From assembly GCA_026645575.1 (NCBI GenBank), contig JAPKMW010000027.1:40600-104599 (forward strand): DNA of 64,000 nucleotides, written 5' to 3'. A program made the translations under genes and the position numbers. This document shows positions 7,474 through 15,091 of this stretch, one piece after another; position 1 is the stretch's first letter; every line of letters begins with the position of its first letter. The notes below the pieces were generated by a model. It made no database searches and had not been told where the DNA came from. It saw only the letters and a program-made list of their open reading frames with translations. Origin of the DNA: Caldilineaceae bacterium. Its GTDB lineage: Bacteria > Chloroflexota > Anaerolineae > Caldilineales > Caldilineaceae.

Positions 7474-10400
7474 ATGCGCGACTCCCCCCAGCCCCCAACC
7501 CAACCTCCGGCCCAGCCCCCGGCCCAATTGTCAACCACCATCGGTGGCAATGTCAACCTGCGTGATGGGCATTTTATCGGGCGCGATTACAACCACCTGG
7601 AAGTGCATTTTAGCGGCGCTGAATTACAGACGCTATTCAGTGAACTCTTGCCCCTCTTGCGCAGCGCCGATGGCCGCGTGGCCGATGGCGTTGTCACCGC
7701 GCAGGGGCAAAGCCTGACGGTGACCGCGGCGCAAGCCGAAGCCCTGGGCCAATATTTGCTTACCAACAGCCAGCGCGACCGCGGCGAACGGGAACTACAC
7801 TACCTGACCCGCCTCTGCATCGACCCGACCTACCAGCAATGGCAACGGCGTTATACGCCCCTCTCCGGCGGCTATCGCCCCGCGCCCCAACTTGACCCGC
7901 GCTTTAGCGAGATTCTGGTGCGCGGCGACGGCCCGCAACGGCAGATTGAGCGCATCCACCTGCCTGACATTCGCGATGCCCTGGAACGCCATGCCAGCGC
8001 CGTTCTCCTGGCCCAACCGGGTGCGGGCAAGACGACGGTCTTACAGCGCCTGCTGCTTGATCTTGCCCTGCAACGGCTGCAAAGTCAGCAGCCAGGCGCC
8101 GCGGCCAAACCGGCGCGCCTGCCCTTTTTCGTGCGGCTGGCAGCGCAACTGCCTGACGAAAGCCCGCTCGCCTTTTTGACCCGCGCCTGGCAAGCGGCTT
8201 TGCCCGGCGCCCATCGCGATGCCGCCGCTGAGTTGACCCAGGCGCTCCAGCGGGGCGAACTCTGTCTGCTCTGTGACGCCCTCAACGAGGCGCGGCGCGA
8301 CCGCTACGCCGAGCGCATGGCCGACTGGCGCGACTTTGCCCGCGACCTGCCCGCCGGCAACCGGCTGCTCTTTACCTGTCGCAGCCAGGATTATTATGGC
8401 GAGTTGGCCGTGCAACAGGTGGAGATTGACCTGCTCACCCCGGCGCAGATTGCCGACTTCTGTCGCCGCTACCTGGACGAGGCGCACGGGGCAGCACTCT
8501 GGCAAACGCTGCAAAACGACCACGCCGCCCTCCTGCCGCTGGCCGCCATTCCCTACTACCTGCTCATGATCGTCGAAGTCTATAGCGCCGACGGGGCGTT
8601 GCCGACCCAACGCGCCCGCCTCTTTGAGCAATTTGCCCTGCGCCTGCTCCAACGGGAAGCGGAAAGACGCCACGCCGACTGGATCGAACCGGCGGCGCAA
8701 CATTGGCTGCTGGGCGAATTGGCCTTTGCCATGCAAGCGCTGGGGGAAGGCACCGAAGTGAGCCGCGATTGGGCGATCAACACGCTGCCGGCCACGGTGA
8801 CGCTGCCCAAAGGCCCACCCCTCCCCACCCCGGCGGCAACCCTTTTACGCCTGGGCTGCGCCGCCACCCTCCTGAGCGAAACGCCCAGCGGCGGCTTCAA
8901 ATTTGCTCACCATCTGCTCCAGGAATATTTTGCCGCCGAAGCCCTCTTGCGCCACCACCAACAGGGTGCGGATCTCAGCGACAAATGGCGCGTCCCCAGC
9001 ACTGTGCGCGCCATGCCGCCGGCAGAACGAGGCCAATGGGACCCGCTGCCCGGCCCGCCCACCAGCGGCTGGGAACAGACGACGATCCTGGCCGCTGGTC
9101 TCTACCCGGCCTTGATCGAGACGGTGTTGCCGGTCAACCCGGCGCTGGCAGCGCGGTGTCTGTTGGCGCAAGGTGGACCCCCTCCCAGCCTCCCCCAGCT
9201 TGGGGGAGGAGCCATTGGCGCTGCGTTGCTGGTGGAACCCCCTCCCAACCTCCCCCAGTTTGGGGGAGGAGCCATTGGCGCTGCGCTGCTGGTGGAACCC
9301 CCTCCCAGCCTCCCCCAGCTTGGGGGAGGAGGAGTGGTCCCGCCGACGAGTTCACGGCTCCCTCCCCAAACTGGGGAGGGCGGGGGAGGGGTTAGGCATG
9401 GCGCTCAACAAGCCTTGTTAGCCCGCCTGGGCAACGTCGCCATCCACCTGCGCAGCCGGATCGAGGCCGGGTTGTTGCTGGGCAAGTTGGGCGATCCGCG
9501 CTTCCCGGTCGAGACCATCAAGGGCGTCCAGGTGATCCTGCCACCGATGGTCAACATTCCAACCGCCACCGCCACCATTGGCAGCGGCTGGTGGGACCGT
9601 CAGGCGAACCGCGATGAAAAGCCACGCCACACCGTCAACCTGGCCGCCTATGCCCTGGGGCGCTACCCCGTGACTAATGCCGAATATGCTTGCTTTATGG
9701 CCGCCGGCGGCTATGAAGAGGAGCGCTACTGGACGACCGGCGGCCAATATTGGTTGCGGGGCGAACCAGTGCCGGGGGAAGAAGATCCGATTGATTGGTG
9801 GGTGCGAACTTGGCAACGCCGCAAAAAGAATCCGGCGGAGATCGATGAATCGGTGAAAAAGGGGTGGATGACCGAACGCGAGGCAGAGGGATGGCGCGCT
9901 CTGATTACGTGGCCGGAAGAACGGGCATTAGCTCAGTTTCGTGAATGGTATCCAACTGGTCAAACCTATCGTGAACCACGCTACTGGCAAGATGACGCCT
10001 TTAACAACCCCAGTCAGCCCGTTGTCGGCGTCTGCTGGTACGAGGCGATGGCCTACGCTGCCTGGCTGGCAACCCTGACCGGCGACCCCTACCGGCTGCC
10101 CAGCGAAGCCGAATGGGAGTGGGCAGCGCGGCGGGGCCGGCGGCTCTACCCGTGGGGTAATTTCTGGGATGCAACCAAGTGCAATAGCCTGGAAGAGCGA
10201 GTTATGCGCACCACGCCTGTCGGTGCCTACCCCCACGGCGCTACACCCGATGGCCTCTTTGACCTGAGCGGTAATGTCTGGGAGTGGACCGTTTCGCTGA
10301 ATAGCGACTACCCTTACCAGCCAAACACTGGGCGCGACGCGGCGGACGTTACAGGGCTTCGCATAAACCGTGGCGGCGCATGGGACTCTAGTCAACAAAT

Positions 10401-10488
10401 GGTGCGTTGTGCGTACCGCAGCTGGGGCTATCCCTGGAACGGGCTCAACAACGTCGGATATCGCCTCGCCAGGCTCCCTCCTTCGTAG
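7474..10488 (+). CDS. DGR-diversified NACHT STAND NTPase with FGE/C-type-lectin sensor
   Basis: A 1004-residue protein. Residues 1-20 are Pro-rich; 24-40 carry GGNVNLRDGHFIGRD, a motif shared with the nearby caspase. A NACHT domain (about 175-330) has Walker A QPGAGKTT (181-188) and Walker B LLCDALNE (D268), and then FTCRSQD. Near 475 lies FKFAHHLLQEYF, typical of the end of the STAND helical region. Residues 569-620 come from an in-frame 60-bp repeat. Residues about 685-1004 are a formylglycine-generating-enzyme fold (YPVTNAEY, LPSEAEWEWAARRG, GNVWEWT, INRGGAWD). The last 29 residues (976-1004) include the variable repeat. STAND NTPases with such tails act as ligand-sensing switches in conflict or signalling systems; here the ligand-binding surface would be varied by the retroelement. 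The ATG at 7474 follows AGGAAG. Confidence 0.95.
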   Translation: MRDSPQPPTQPPAQPPAQLSTTIGGNVNLRDGHFIGRDYNHLEVHFSGAELQTLFSELLPLLRSADGRVADGVVTAQGQSLTVTAAQAEALGQYLLTNSQRDRGERELHYLTRLCIDPTYQQWQRRYTPLSGGYRPAPQLDPRFSEILVRGDGPQRQIERIHLPDIRDALERHASAVLLAQPGAGKTTVLQRLLLDLALQRLQSQQPGAAAKPARLPFFVRLAAQLPDESPLAFLTRAWQAALPGAHRDAAAELTQALQRGELCLLCDALNEARRDRYAERMADWRDFARDLPAGNRLLFTCRSQDYYGELAVQQVEIDLLTPAQIADFCRRYLDEAHGAALWQTLQNDHAALLPLAAIPYYLLMIVEVYSADGALPTQRARLFEQFALRLLQREAERRHADWIEPAAQHWLLGELAFAMQALGEGTEVSRDWAINTLPATVTLPKGPPLPTPAATLLRLGCAATLLSETPSGGFKFAHHLLQEYFAAEALLRHHQQGADLSDKWRVPSTVRAMPPAERGQWDPLPGPPTSGWEQTTILAAGLYPALIETVLPVNPALAARCLLAQGGPPPSLPQLGGGAIGAALLVEPPPNLPQFGGGAIGAALLVEPPPSLPQLGGGGVVPPTSSRLPPQTGEGGGGVRHGAQQALLARLGNVAIHLRSRIEAGLLLGKLGDPRFPVETIKGVQVILPPMVNIPTATATIGSGWWDRQANRDEKPRHTVNLAAYALGRYPVTNAEYACFMAAGGYEEERYWTTGGQYWLRGEPVPGEEDPIDWWVRTWQRRKKNPAEIDESVKKGWMTEREAEGWRALITWPEERALAQFREWYPTGQTYREPRYWQDDAFNNPSQPVVGVCWYEAMAYAAWLATLTGDPYRLPSEAEWEWAARRGRRLYPWGNFWDATKCNSLEERVMRTTPVGAYPHGATPDGLFDLSGNVWEWTVSLNSDYPYQPNTGRDAADVTGLRINRGGAWDSSQQMVRCAYRSWGYPWNGLNNVGYRLARLPPS
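9178..9331 (+). repeat. In-frame 60-bp tandem repeat with internal palindrome
   Basis: Two full copies and a partial third copy of a 60-bp unit lie inside the NACHT gene, adding 20 residues each (EPPPNLPQFGGGAIGAALLV type). Each unit contains CCTCCCCCAGCTTGGGGGAGG, a strong palindrome; a related one (CCCTCCCCA/TGGGGAGGG) follows at 9360-9380. Copies differ by only a few bases, so the expansion looks recent. Confidence 0.9.
10401..10472 (+). other. DGR variable repeat (VR)
   Basis: This is the 3' end of the NACHT gene and is homologous to the TR at 7048-7119. Relative to the TR product, residues 983-986, 988, 990 and 991 are changed (N to S, R to W, N to G, N to Y, R to W, R to G, N to L). 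Asn989, Asn992 and Asn993 keep the template codon. The invariant 3' block GTCGG(A)TATCGCCTCGCCAG is the candidate initiation site for mutagenic homing, with G/A at its sixth base separating VR from TR. Confidence 0.95.
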
Positions 10489-10604
10489 CCGTTGTCCGCT
10501 GTCCTTTGTCCCCTGTCCCCTGACCCAGATCAGCCTGCGCGGCGTGACCCGCCCCGCCCCGAAGGGGCGTCGCCAAATTTTTTGCAGGGCCAATCCCGCT
10601 CTAG

Positions 10605-10667
10605 GCGAGTCCGTGACTCGCCCTACTTCCTTAACCCGCCCCCGCTCATGGCGAGTCACGGACTCGC
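10605..10667. repeat. Inverted pair of REP-like palindromes
   Basis: Copies at 10605-10621 and 10651-10667 are in opposite orientation inside a wider CCCGCTCT...AGAGCGGG inverted repeat. They lie in the convergent gap between the NACHT gene and avd. A CGCCCC-GAA-GGGGCG hairpin at 10555-10569 precedes them and might act in termination. Confidence 0.9.
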
Positions 10668-10689
10668 TGAGAGCGGGTATAGGCATAGC

Positions 10690-11037
10690 TTACCCTTTGC
10701 GCCAGGCGCCCAGCAACTTGCCCACCTGGTTGAGCAGATTGGCGCCCTGCTCATATTGCTTGGTGTTCAAACAGCGCAACTCATGGGCCAGCCGTAGTTG
10801 GAGACGCAGCGTATCCAGCGTCACATCGGCTTGGAGCAACGTTTCGGCACGGGCGGGGCCGGTCACTTTGCGGGCGCGGATCAACTGGCTGTGGCAGAGA
10901 AAGGCGCTATCCAACAGCCGGCTACCCAGCAGAAAGCGTTGGGCGCGCGGAAACTTTTCGACACAGGGGATCAGCCAGGTGGTGAAATCATAGAGCCGGG
11001 CAAAGACCGGTGCTTCGTTCATCGGTTGGGTGGTCAT
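10690..11037 (-). CDS. avd: DGR accessory variability determinant (Avd)
   Basis: A 115-residue basic, all-helical protein with the four-helix-bundle pattern of bAvd/23S-IVP-like proteins (YDFTTWLIPCVEKFPRAQRF, then LLDSAFLCHSQLIRARK, LRLQLRLAHELRCLN and YEQGANLLNQVGKLLGAW). Avd forms a pentamer that binds the reverse transcriptase and template RNA and is needed for mutagenic retrohoming. GAGGAAA precedes the start. It is read in the same direction as the RT gene, 66 bp further upstream, and convergent with the target gene. The assignment rests on family resemblance plus the RT, TR and VR around it. Confidence 0.93.
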   Translation of the reverse strand: MTTQPMNEAPVFARLYDFTTWLIPCVEKFPRAQRFLLGSRLLDSAFLCHSQLIRARKVTGPARAETLLQADVTLDTLRLQLRLAHELRCLNTKQYEQGANLLNQVGKLLGAWRKG

Positions 11038-11053
11038 AAGACAATTTCCTCTG

Positions 11054-11098
11054 CCGCTCGTAGCCAGTCACCGGGAACCCTGGTGTGGCTATGAGCGG
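11054..11098. other. Stem-loop between avd and RT, relative of the 7374 element
   Basis: CCGCTCGTAGCCA (11054-11066) pairs with TGGCTATGAGCGG (11086-11098) over 13 positions with one G-T. The interior CACCGGG...CCCTGGTG makes a second short stem. The outer stem and the CACCGGGA(A)CCC core match the 7374-7446 element, minus its first hairpin. Confidence 0.7.
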
Positions 11099-11103
11099 AA
11101 CTG

Positions 11104-12162
11104 TTATGATAAGACAATCTCCTTTAACAAGCGACGGCGCAACTGATAGGTGTCGCCGTGGCTGGCGTGGGCGATCCAGGCGACGAGGGCCTGACGAAAT
11201 TGGGCTGCGCTCATCCGGCCGGCCTGGTAGGCTTTGCGGTAGCGCTGCAACCGTTGGCGCGCCAGCCGTACATTGTCACTGCGCAGCCGGCGATGGGTGG
11301 GAAAGAGGCGAAAGCCCAGAAAGGGAATGCCGGTGCGGGTCGGGTAGACCACTGACCGTCGCCAGTTGAGACAGAGACGTAGGCCGGCCAGGTGATCCTG
11401 CACGGCTTCTTTCCAGGCGTGCAACTGCGCTTTGTCGTGATGAAAGAGCAGAAAGTCATCGGCATAGCGGACATAGGCGCGACACTTCAATTCCCGCTTG
11501 ACAAACTGATCGAGCGAATCGAGGTAGATGTTGGCCCAACTCTGTGAGGTGAGGTTGCCTACGGGCAGGCCGCGTGGCCGCAACACCGCAAAGAGATCAT
11601 CGCCGGGGAAATATTCCATGGTATACATGGGGGTGAGAATGCCGGCGCCGCCGGCCAGGATCTGCTCAATGAGCCAGAGGGTGTCGGCGTCGCGAATCCG
11701 GTGCGCCAGCTTTTCATAGAGAATGGCGTGATCGATGGCGGGGAAGAATTGGTGAACATCGCACTGCAGGACATAGGGGTGGCCGCGGGCAAAGTGCTGG
11801 GCGCGGTCGAGCGCTTTGTGCGTCCCTTTGCCGGGCCGGTTGGCGTAGGTGTCGTGGATGAAACGGCGCTCCCAAATGGGGTTGATCACGGCGCAGAGGG
11901 CGTGGTGGACGACGCGATCGCAAAAGGGCGCAGCGCTGATCAGCCGCAGTTTACGTTCGCGGATGTAGAAATTGCGGTAGGGGCCGGGGCGGTAGCTGCG
12001 CGTTTGTAAGTCGGTCTGGAGTTGGAAGAGGTTGGCTTCCAGGTCAACTTCAAAGGCGGCGATTTCGGCGCGGTCCCGTTTGCCTTTGCGCGCTTTGCGA
12101 AAGGCGGTGTGGAGGTTGGCAAAGGCGGTGATGGTGGGGTAGAGGTTGCAATAAGTTTGCAT
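11104..12162 (-). CDS. Diversity-generating retroelement reverse transcriptase
   Basis: A 352-residue reverse transcriptase of DGR type. Visible motifs are LQCDVHQFFPAID (first catalytic Asp, D135), GLPVGNLTSQ (198-207), and VRYADDFLLF (YADD, 233-236). The (V)GxxxSQ form of motif 4 replaces the QGxxxSP of group II intron and retron RTs and marks DGR enzymes, which copy the TR RNA with errors at adenines. Length is normal, and there is no maturase or endonuclease domain. AGAAGGA precedes the ATG at 12162. With avd it forms a two-gene unit read away from the caspase gene side. Confidence 0.96.
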   Translation of the reverse strand: MQTYCNLYPTITAFANLHTAFRKARKGKRDRAEIAAFEVDLEANLFQLQTDLQTRSYRPGPYRNFYIRERKLRLISAAPFCDRVVHHALCAVINPIWERRFIHDTYANRPGKGTHKALDRAQHFARGHPYVLQCDVHQFFPAIDHAILYEKLAHRIRDADTLWLIEQILAGGAGILTPMYTMEYFPGDDLFAVLRPRGLPVGNLTSQSWANIYLDSLDQFVKRELKCRAYVRYADDFLLFHHDKAQLHAWKEAVQDHLAGLRLCLNWRRSVVYPTRTGIPFLGFRLFPTHRRLRSDNVRLARQRLQRYRKAYQAGRMSAAQFRQALVAWIAHASHGDTYQLRRRLLKEIVLS

Positions 12163-12267
12163 CGGGATCCTTCTTGTTGGTTGTGATTGATAATGTGGGG
12201 GCGAGTCACCGGTTGCCTTTTAGGCGCGCCGGGAGCGGGGAGTGGGTTGGGGTGGTGGGGAGTCGGG

Positions 12268-12329
12268 GCGAGTCACGGACTCGCGGGGAGCGGGTCGGGA
12301 GCGGGGGCCAGGGCGAGTCACGGACTCGC
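12268..12329. repeat. Two REP-like palindromes
   Basis: GCGAGTCACGGACTCGC occurs at 12268-12284 and 12313-12329, 45 bp apart, each followed by an AGCGGG block. A decayed half copy (GCGAGTCACCGG) lies at 12201. They sit between RT and the caspase gene. Confidence 0.9.
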
Positions 12330-12368
12330 ACAGAGCGGGTACGGCAGCGGGGGGCGGCAGGGGGCGTG

Positions 12369-12422
12369 GTGGCACTGACCAGTGACTGGTAGGATCGCAG
12401 AAACGCGCTTGGTCAGTGCCAC
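12369..12422. terminator. 13-bp stem-loop after the caspase gene
   Basis: GTGGCACTGACCA (12369-12381) pairs perfectly with 12410-12422, with a 28-nt loop containing AGTGACTGG. It begins 16 bp past the caspase stop codon and may terminate that transcript, though no T-run follows. Its GTGACTGG word recurs in the 7374 element. Confidence 0.5.
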
Positions 12423-12438
12423 GCACGCTCTATCTGGG

Positions 12439-13842
12439 TTATTCAGTCAACTTGCCCAGCACATACCGGGTGACTGGCCCGATGGCGGGGGCGAGGGCCG
12501 GTTGGTTGAAGGTGAGGGTGAGAATCGGTGCCGCGCCAGGCAGCAGGGCGGCGAGTTGTTCGATTTGGCGGGCCAGACGTTGATCGTTGGCCTGGGCGCC
12601 CTGTTGGGCTTCGCTTTGGATGACTTGGACGACAGCCAAGACGGCAGTGCGTTGGGTCGGTGGCGCGACCTGCGCAAGGGCGATGAGCGCGGCAAAGTGT
12701 TGATCGATCTGGCTGCCGCCGCTGGTTGTGGCCGTGGTGTTGCGGGTATGGGAGCCAATGGCGACGCCGGTATTGCCGGTCATGTTGCCAATGGTGATCT
12801 TGTCGCCGCGCACAGCGTCGCCGTAGGTGATCTGGTCGCGACCGACAAAGTCGCCTTTGTCCACCCGCACGTTGCCGCGGATGTAGGCGCCGCCACCAGT
12901 GTTGATCGTGGTGGTTGTCCAGGGTGTAGGCTCGGCGGGAAGATCATGCAACGGATCGGGGGCGGTTGCCCCTTTGGCCAGCCCTTTGCCACCCAGCAGC
13001 CGGGCAACGGGAAAGTTGCCGCTGATGAGGTAATCAGGCGTCTGCGCGGCCTGCCAATCGGTTTGGGCGCTGGCTGGCACGCGACGGTAAACATGGCTGA
13101 CAATATCCGAGACCAAGACATCGGTCGCGCCCTGGGCTGGCTGGGCATGGCCGGTGAGCGCTTCGATCAGGTGATAGGTGAAGATGCTCATGGCGCCATC
13201 TCTGCGCAGGTAAGAGGGTTGATCACCCTGAGACGAGCTGAGGATGGCGCGCCCGGCGCCGTTTTCCAATGTCTCTATCCCTTTGGCGCCAATGGTGGCC
13301 GGCGTTACCCCCTTGCCGTCGCTCAAGATCTGGCGCGGCGCGGCGGCGGGAGTGTAACCCTTGATCAATGGCGTCACTTCCTTCACCCCCATCCCCGCGG
13401 CGTGACAGCAGTCCAGCGCCACCAACAGCCGCTTGGGCTGTACCTCGCGGATCGTATCGGCAAAGGCATCGGCGCGCAACGCTGAGGCGGCCAGCCCAAA
13501 CTCTTTGGCATCATAGGGAATCAGGTAAAACACCGCATTGGCATCATTGCTGGTGCGCCAACCATGCCCGCTGTAGTAAATCACGACCGTCGCATTGCCG
13601 CTCTTATCAGCGGATAATTTTTCGTGTAGCCAAAATAAGCCTGCAATAATGCCATCATGTGTAGCTGCTTTGCCGGTAATCTGCTTGACATGTTCAGTGC
13701 GATAGGCGCAGCGCTCTGGGCTGGTCAAGACAGCAGCAAGCGCCGCAATGTCTTTGTTGACGGCAGGCAGAGCAAATCTGGCAACGGCATTCTCATCAAC
13801 ACCGATCAATAGGGCATAACCGTGGTCAAAATAGGTGGACAT
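12439..13842 (-). CDS. Caspase-like peptidase (C14) with C-terminal strand-repeat domain
   Basis: A 467-residue protein. The start is set at 13842 (MSTYFDHGYALLIG) because AAAGGA lies just upstream; the open frame continues further but without family similarity. Residues about 7-280 form a C14 caspase-hemoglobinase fold, with YYSGHG (His93) and LDCCHAAG (Cys146 as the likely nucleophile, D144 before it). After a linker, residues about 315-352 carry GGGAYIRGNVRVDKGDFVGRD and then GDAVRGDKITIG, a strand-repeat motif also found at the N terminus of the DGR-varied NACHT protein. A helical tail follows. Such peptidases serve as effectors in bacterial conflict systems. The shared motif suggests the NTPase recruits it. 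Confidence 0.88.
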   Translation of the reverse strand: MSTYFDHGYALLIGVDENAVARFALPAVNKDIAALAAVLTSPERCAYRTEHVKQITGKAATHDGIIAGLFWLHEKLSADKSGNATVVIYYSGHGWRTSNDANAVFYLIPYDAKEFGLAASALRADAFADTIREVQPKRLLVALDCCHAAGMGVKEVTPLIKGYTPAAAPRQILSDGKGVTPATIGAKGIETLENGAGRAILSSSQGDQPSYLRRDGAMSIFTYHLIEALTGHAQPAQGATDVLVSDIVSHVYRRVPASAQTDWQAAQTPDYLISGNFPVARLLGGKGLAKGATAPDPLHDLPAEPTPWTTTTINTGGGAYIRGNVRVDKGDFVGRDQITYGDAVRGDKITIGNMTGNTGVAIGSHTRNTTATTSGGSQIDQHFAALIALAQVAPPTQRTAVLAVVQVIQSEAQQGAQANDQRLARQIEQLAALLPGAAPILTLTFNQPALAPAIGPVTRYVLGKLTE

Positions 13843-13876
13843 GGGGAGTTCCTTTCGGGTAAAGAATTGGCTGTCA

Positions 13877-13997
13877 AACACTACAGCGGATTTGGGTAGC
13901 AACGGATTTACGTCCCGGTCGATCACCTGGTTGATGCGACCGACTCCTCGTTCAGCCCCGTGACAAATCCGCTGCATCCTAAATCCGCTGTAGTGTT
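13877..13997. mobile_element. MITE-like element A
   Basis: A 121-bp element with perfect 17-bp terminal inverted repeats (AACACTACAGCGGATTT at 13877-13893 and its complement at 13981-13997). Subterminal GGGTAGCAACGGATT/AATCCGCTGCATCCT continues the pairing. The left end matches the element at 59945. It encodes nothing and overlaps the 3' end of the adjacent ABC ATPase gene. Confidence 0.75.
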
Positions 13998-14962
13998 GCT
14001 TGCTCCACCAACCAACAGCGCGACTGTCGGCCTGGCTCCGGCGTAAAGAGTGATGGCGCTGTTGTCTTACAGCGATCAAAAACGTGCGGACAACGCAGAT
14101 GGAAGCGACAGCCGCTGGGCGGCGTCCGCAGATCCGGCGGCGCGCCGGGGATGAAGTCGGGCATGTGGGTATCATGCAGGCGCGGAATGCTGGCGAGCAA
14201 CTTCTGGCTATAGGGATGAGTGGGCGCCAACAGCATCTGTTCGGCGCTGCCCTGTTCCACCAATTCACCGGCATAGACCACCGCCAGCCGGTCGCAGACA
14301 TCGCTGGCCAGGGCAATATCATGGGTAATAAAGATGATCGACAAGCCCAAGTCACGCTTGAGTCGCTTGAGCAAGTTCATGATTTGCGCCTGCACACTCA
14401 CATCGAGCGCCGAGGTGGGTTCATCCATGATGATCAGGGGCGGCTGGAGAATCAGCGCGGCGGCGATCATCGCGCGTTGCTTCATGCCGCCGCTTAACTC
14501 ATGGGCGTAACGGGTGTAGACCTCCGCCGGCAAACCAACTAGCGTGAGCAACTCTTCGGCTCGTTCACGGGCGGCGCGATGGCTCATCGTGCCATTGACC
14601 ACCGCCGGTTCGATGATCTGTTCGCCCACGCGCACCACGGGATTAAAGCCATTAAGCGCGCCCTGTGGCACCCAGGCAATCTGCTGCCAACGCACCTCCC
14701 GGCGAAATTGGTGGTCGGACAGCCGGAAAAGTTCCGTCCCTTGTAAATAGATCTCGCCCTCATAGCGCGCCACATTGGTCGGCAACAGTCGCATCAACGC
14801 CGCTGCCAGACTCGACTTGCCGCTGCCCGACTCGCCGACAACGCCAATCGCTTCGCCTTTGCCCGTCAGCGTCAACGAAATACCATCAACGGCCCGCACC
14901 GCACCCTTGCGGTCGGCATAATGCAAATAGAGATTGCGAATTTCTAAGAGTGGTGTGGTCAT
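13979..14962 (-). CDS. Oligopeptide/dipeptide ABC transporter ATP-binding protein (OppD/DppD type)
   Basis: A 327-residue ATPase that would energise peptide or nickel import. Walker A is GESGSGKSS, the Q-loop lies in WQQIAWVPQGA, the signature is LSGGMKQR, Walker B is LIIMDEPTSALD, and the switch His is in FITHD. The C-terminal oligopeptide-HPY region (about 240-310) has the Cys-rich GCRFHLRCPHVFDRC block, so the protein is essentially full length. No permease, binding protein or partner ATPase lies within the window next to it, so it is an orphan. The last five or so codons and the stop lie in the MITE-like element, so the original C-terminus was probably replaced. Confidence 0.9.
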   Translation of the reverse strand: MTTPLLEIRNLYLHYADRKGAVRAVDGISLTLTGKGEAIGVVGESGSGKSSLAAALMRLLPTNVARYEGEIYLQGTELFRLSDHQFRREVRWQQIAWVPQGALNGFNPVVRVGEQIIEPAVVNGTMSHRAARERAEELLTLVGLPAEVYTRYAHELSGGMKQRAMIAAALILQPPLIIMDEPTSALDVSVQAQIMNLLKRLKRDLGLSIIFITHDIALASDVCDRLAVVYAGELVEQGSAEQMLLAPTHPYSQKLLASIPRLHDTHMPDFIPGAPPDLRTPPSGCRFHLRCPHVFDRCKTTAPSLFTPEPGRQSRCWLVEQATLQRI

Positions 14963-15036
14963 AGCCTGCTATTGTACACAGAGAAACCATTTCCCCCAAG
15001 CGCCATTCATGCCCAATCTTCTTTCCTGCTCCTACC

Positions 15037-15072
15037 CAGTCGCGTAGCGACGACTGCCGGTAGCCGAGGGTT
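15037..15072. repeat. Short dispersed repeat with GTCGCGTAGCGAC palindrome
   Basis: A 36-bp sequence is repeated with two mismatches at 39540-39575. It contains GTCGCG-T-AGCGAC-like dyad symmetry followed by GGTAGCCGAGGGTT; here the complement AACCCTCG follows at once, giving a second hairpin. Confidence 0.75.
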
Positions 15073-15091
15073 TCAACCCTCGATCCGCCCA

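Noticed and set aside
7406..7717. Plus-strand open frame overlapping the NACHT start
   Set aside because: It lies in another frame over the cloverleaf and the NACHT N terminus, with no family similarity.
9189..9209. Strong palindrome considered as a terminator
   Set aside because: It lies in the middle of the NACHT reading frame, in frame and repeated, with no T-run.
10555..10569. CGCCCC-GAA-GGGGCG hairpin considered as the DGR cruciform after VR
   Set aside because: It is short (6 bp) and about 80 bp beyond the VR; known DGR hairpins are closer and longer, so I only mention it.
12163..12438. Searched for a second template repeat near RT
   Set aside because: The region holds only REP palindromes and a stem-loop; no adenine-rich match to VR was found.
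12382..13485. Long plus-strand open frame (367 codons)
   Set aside because: It is the complement of the caspase gene; it is Gly/Ala/Val-biased with no ribosome site or recognisable domain.
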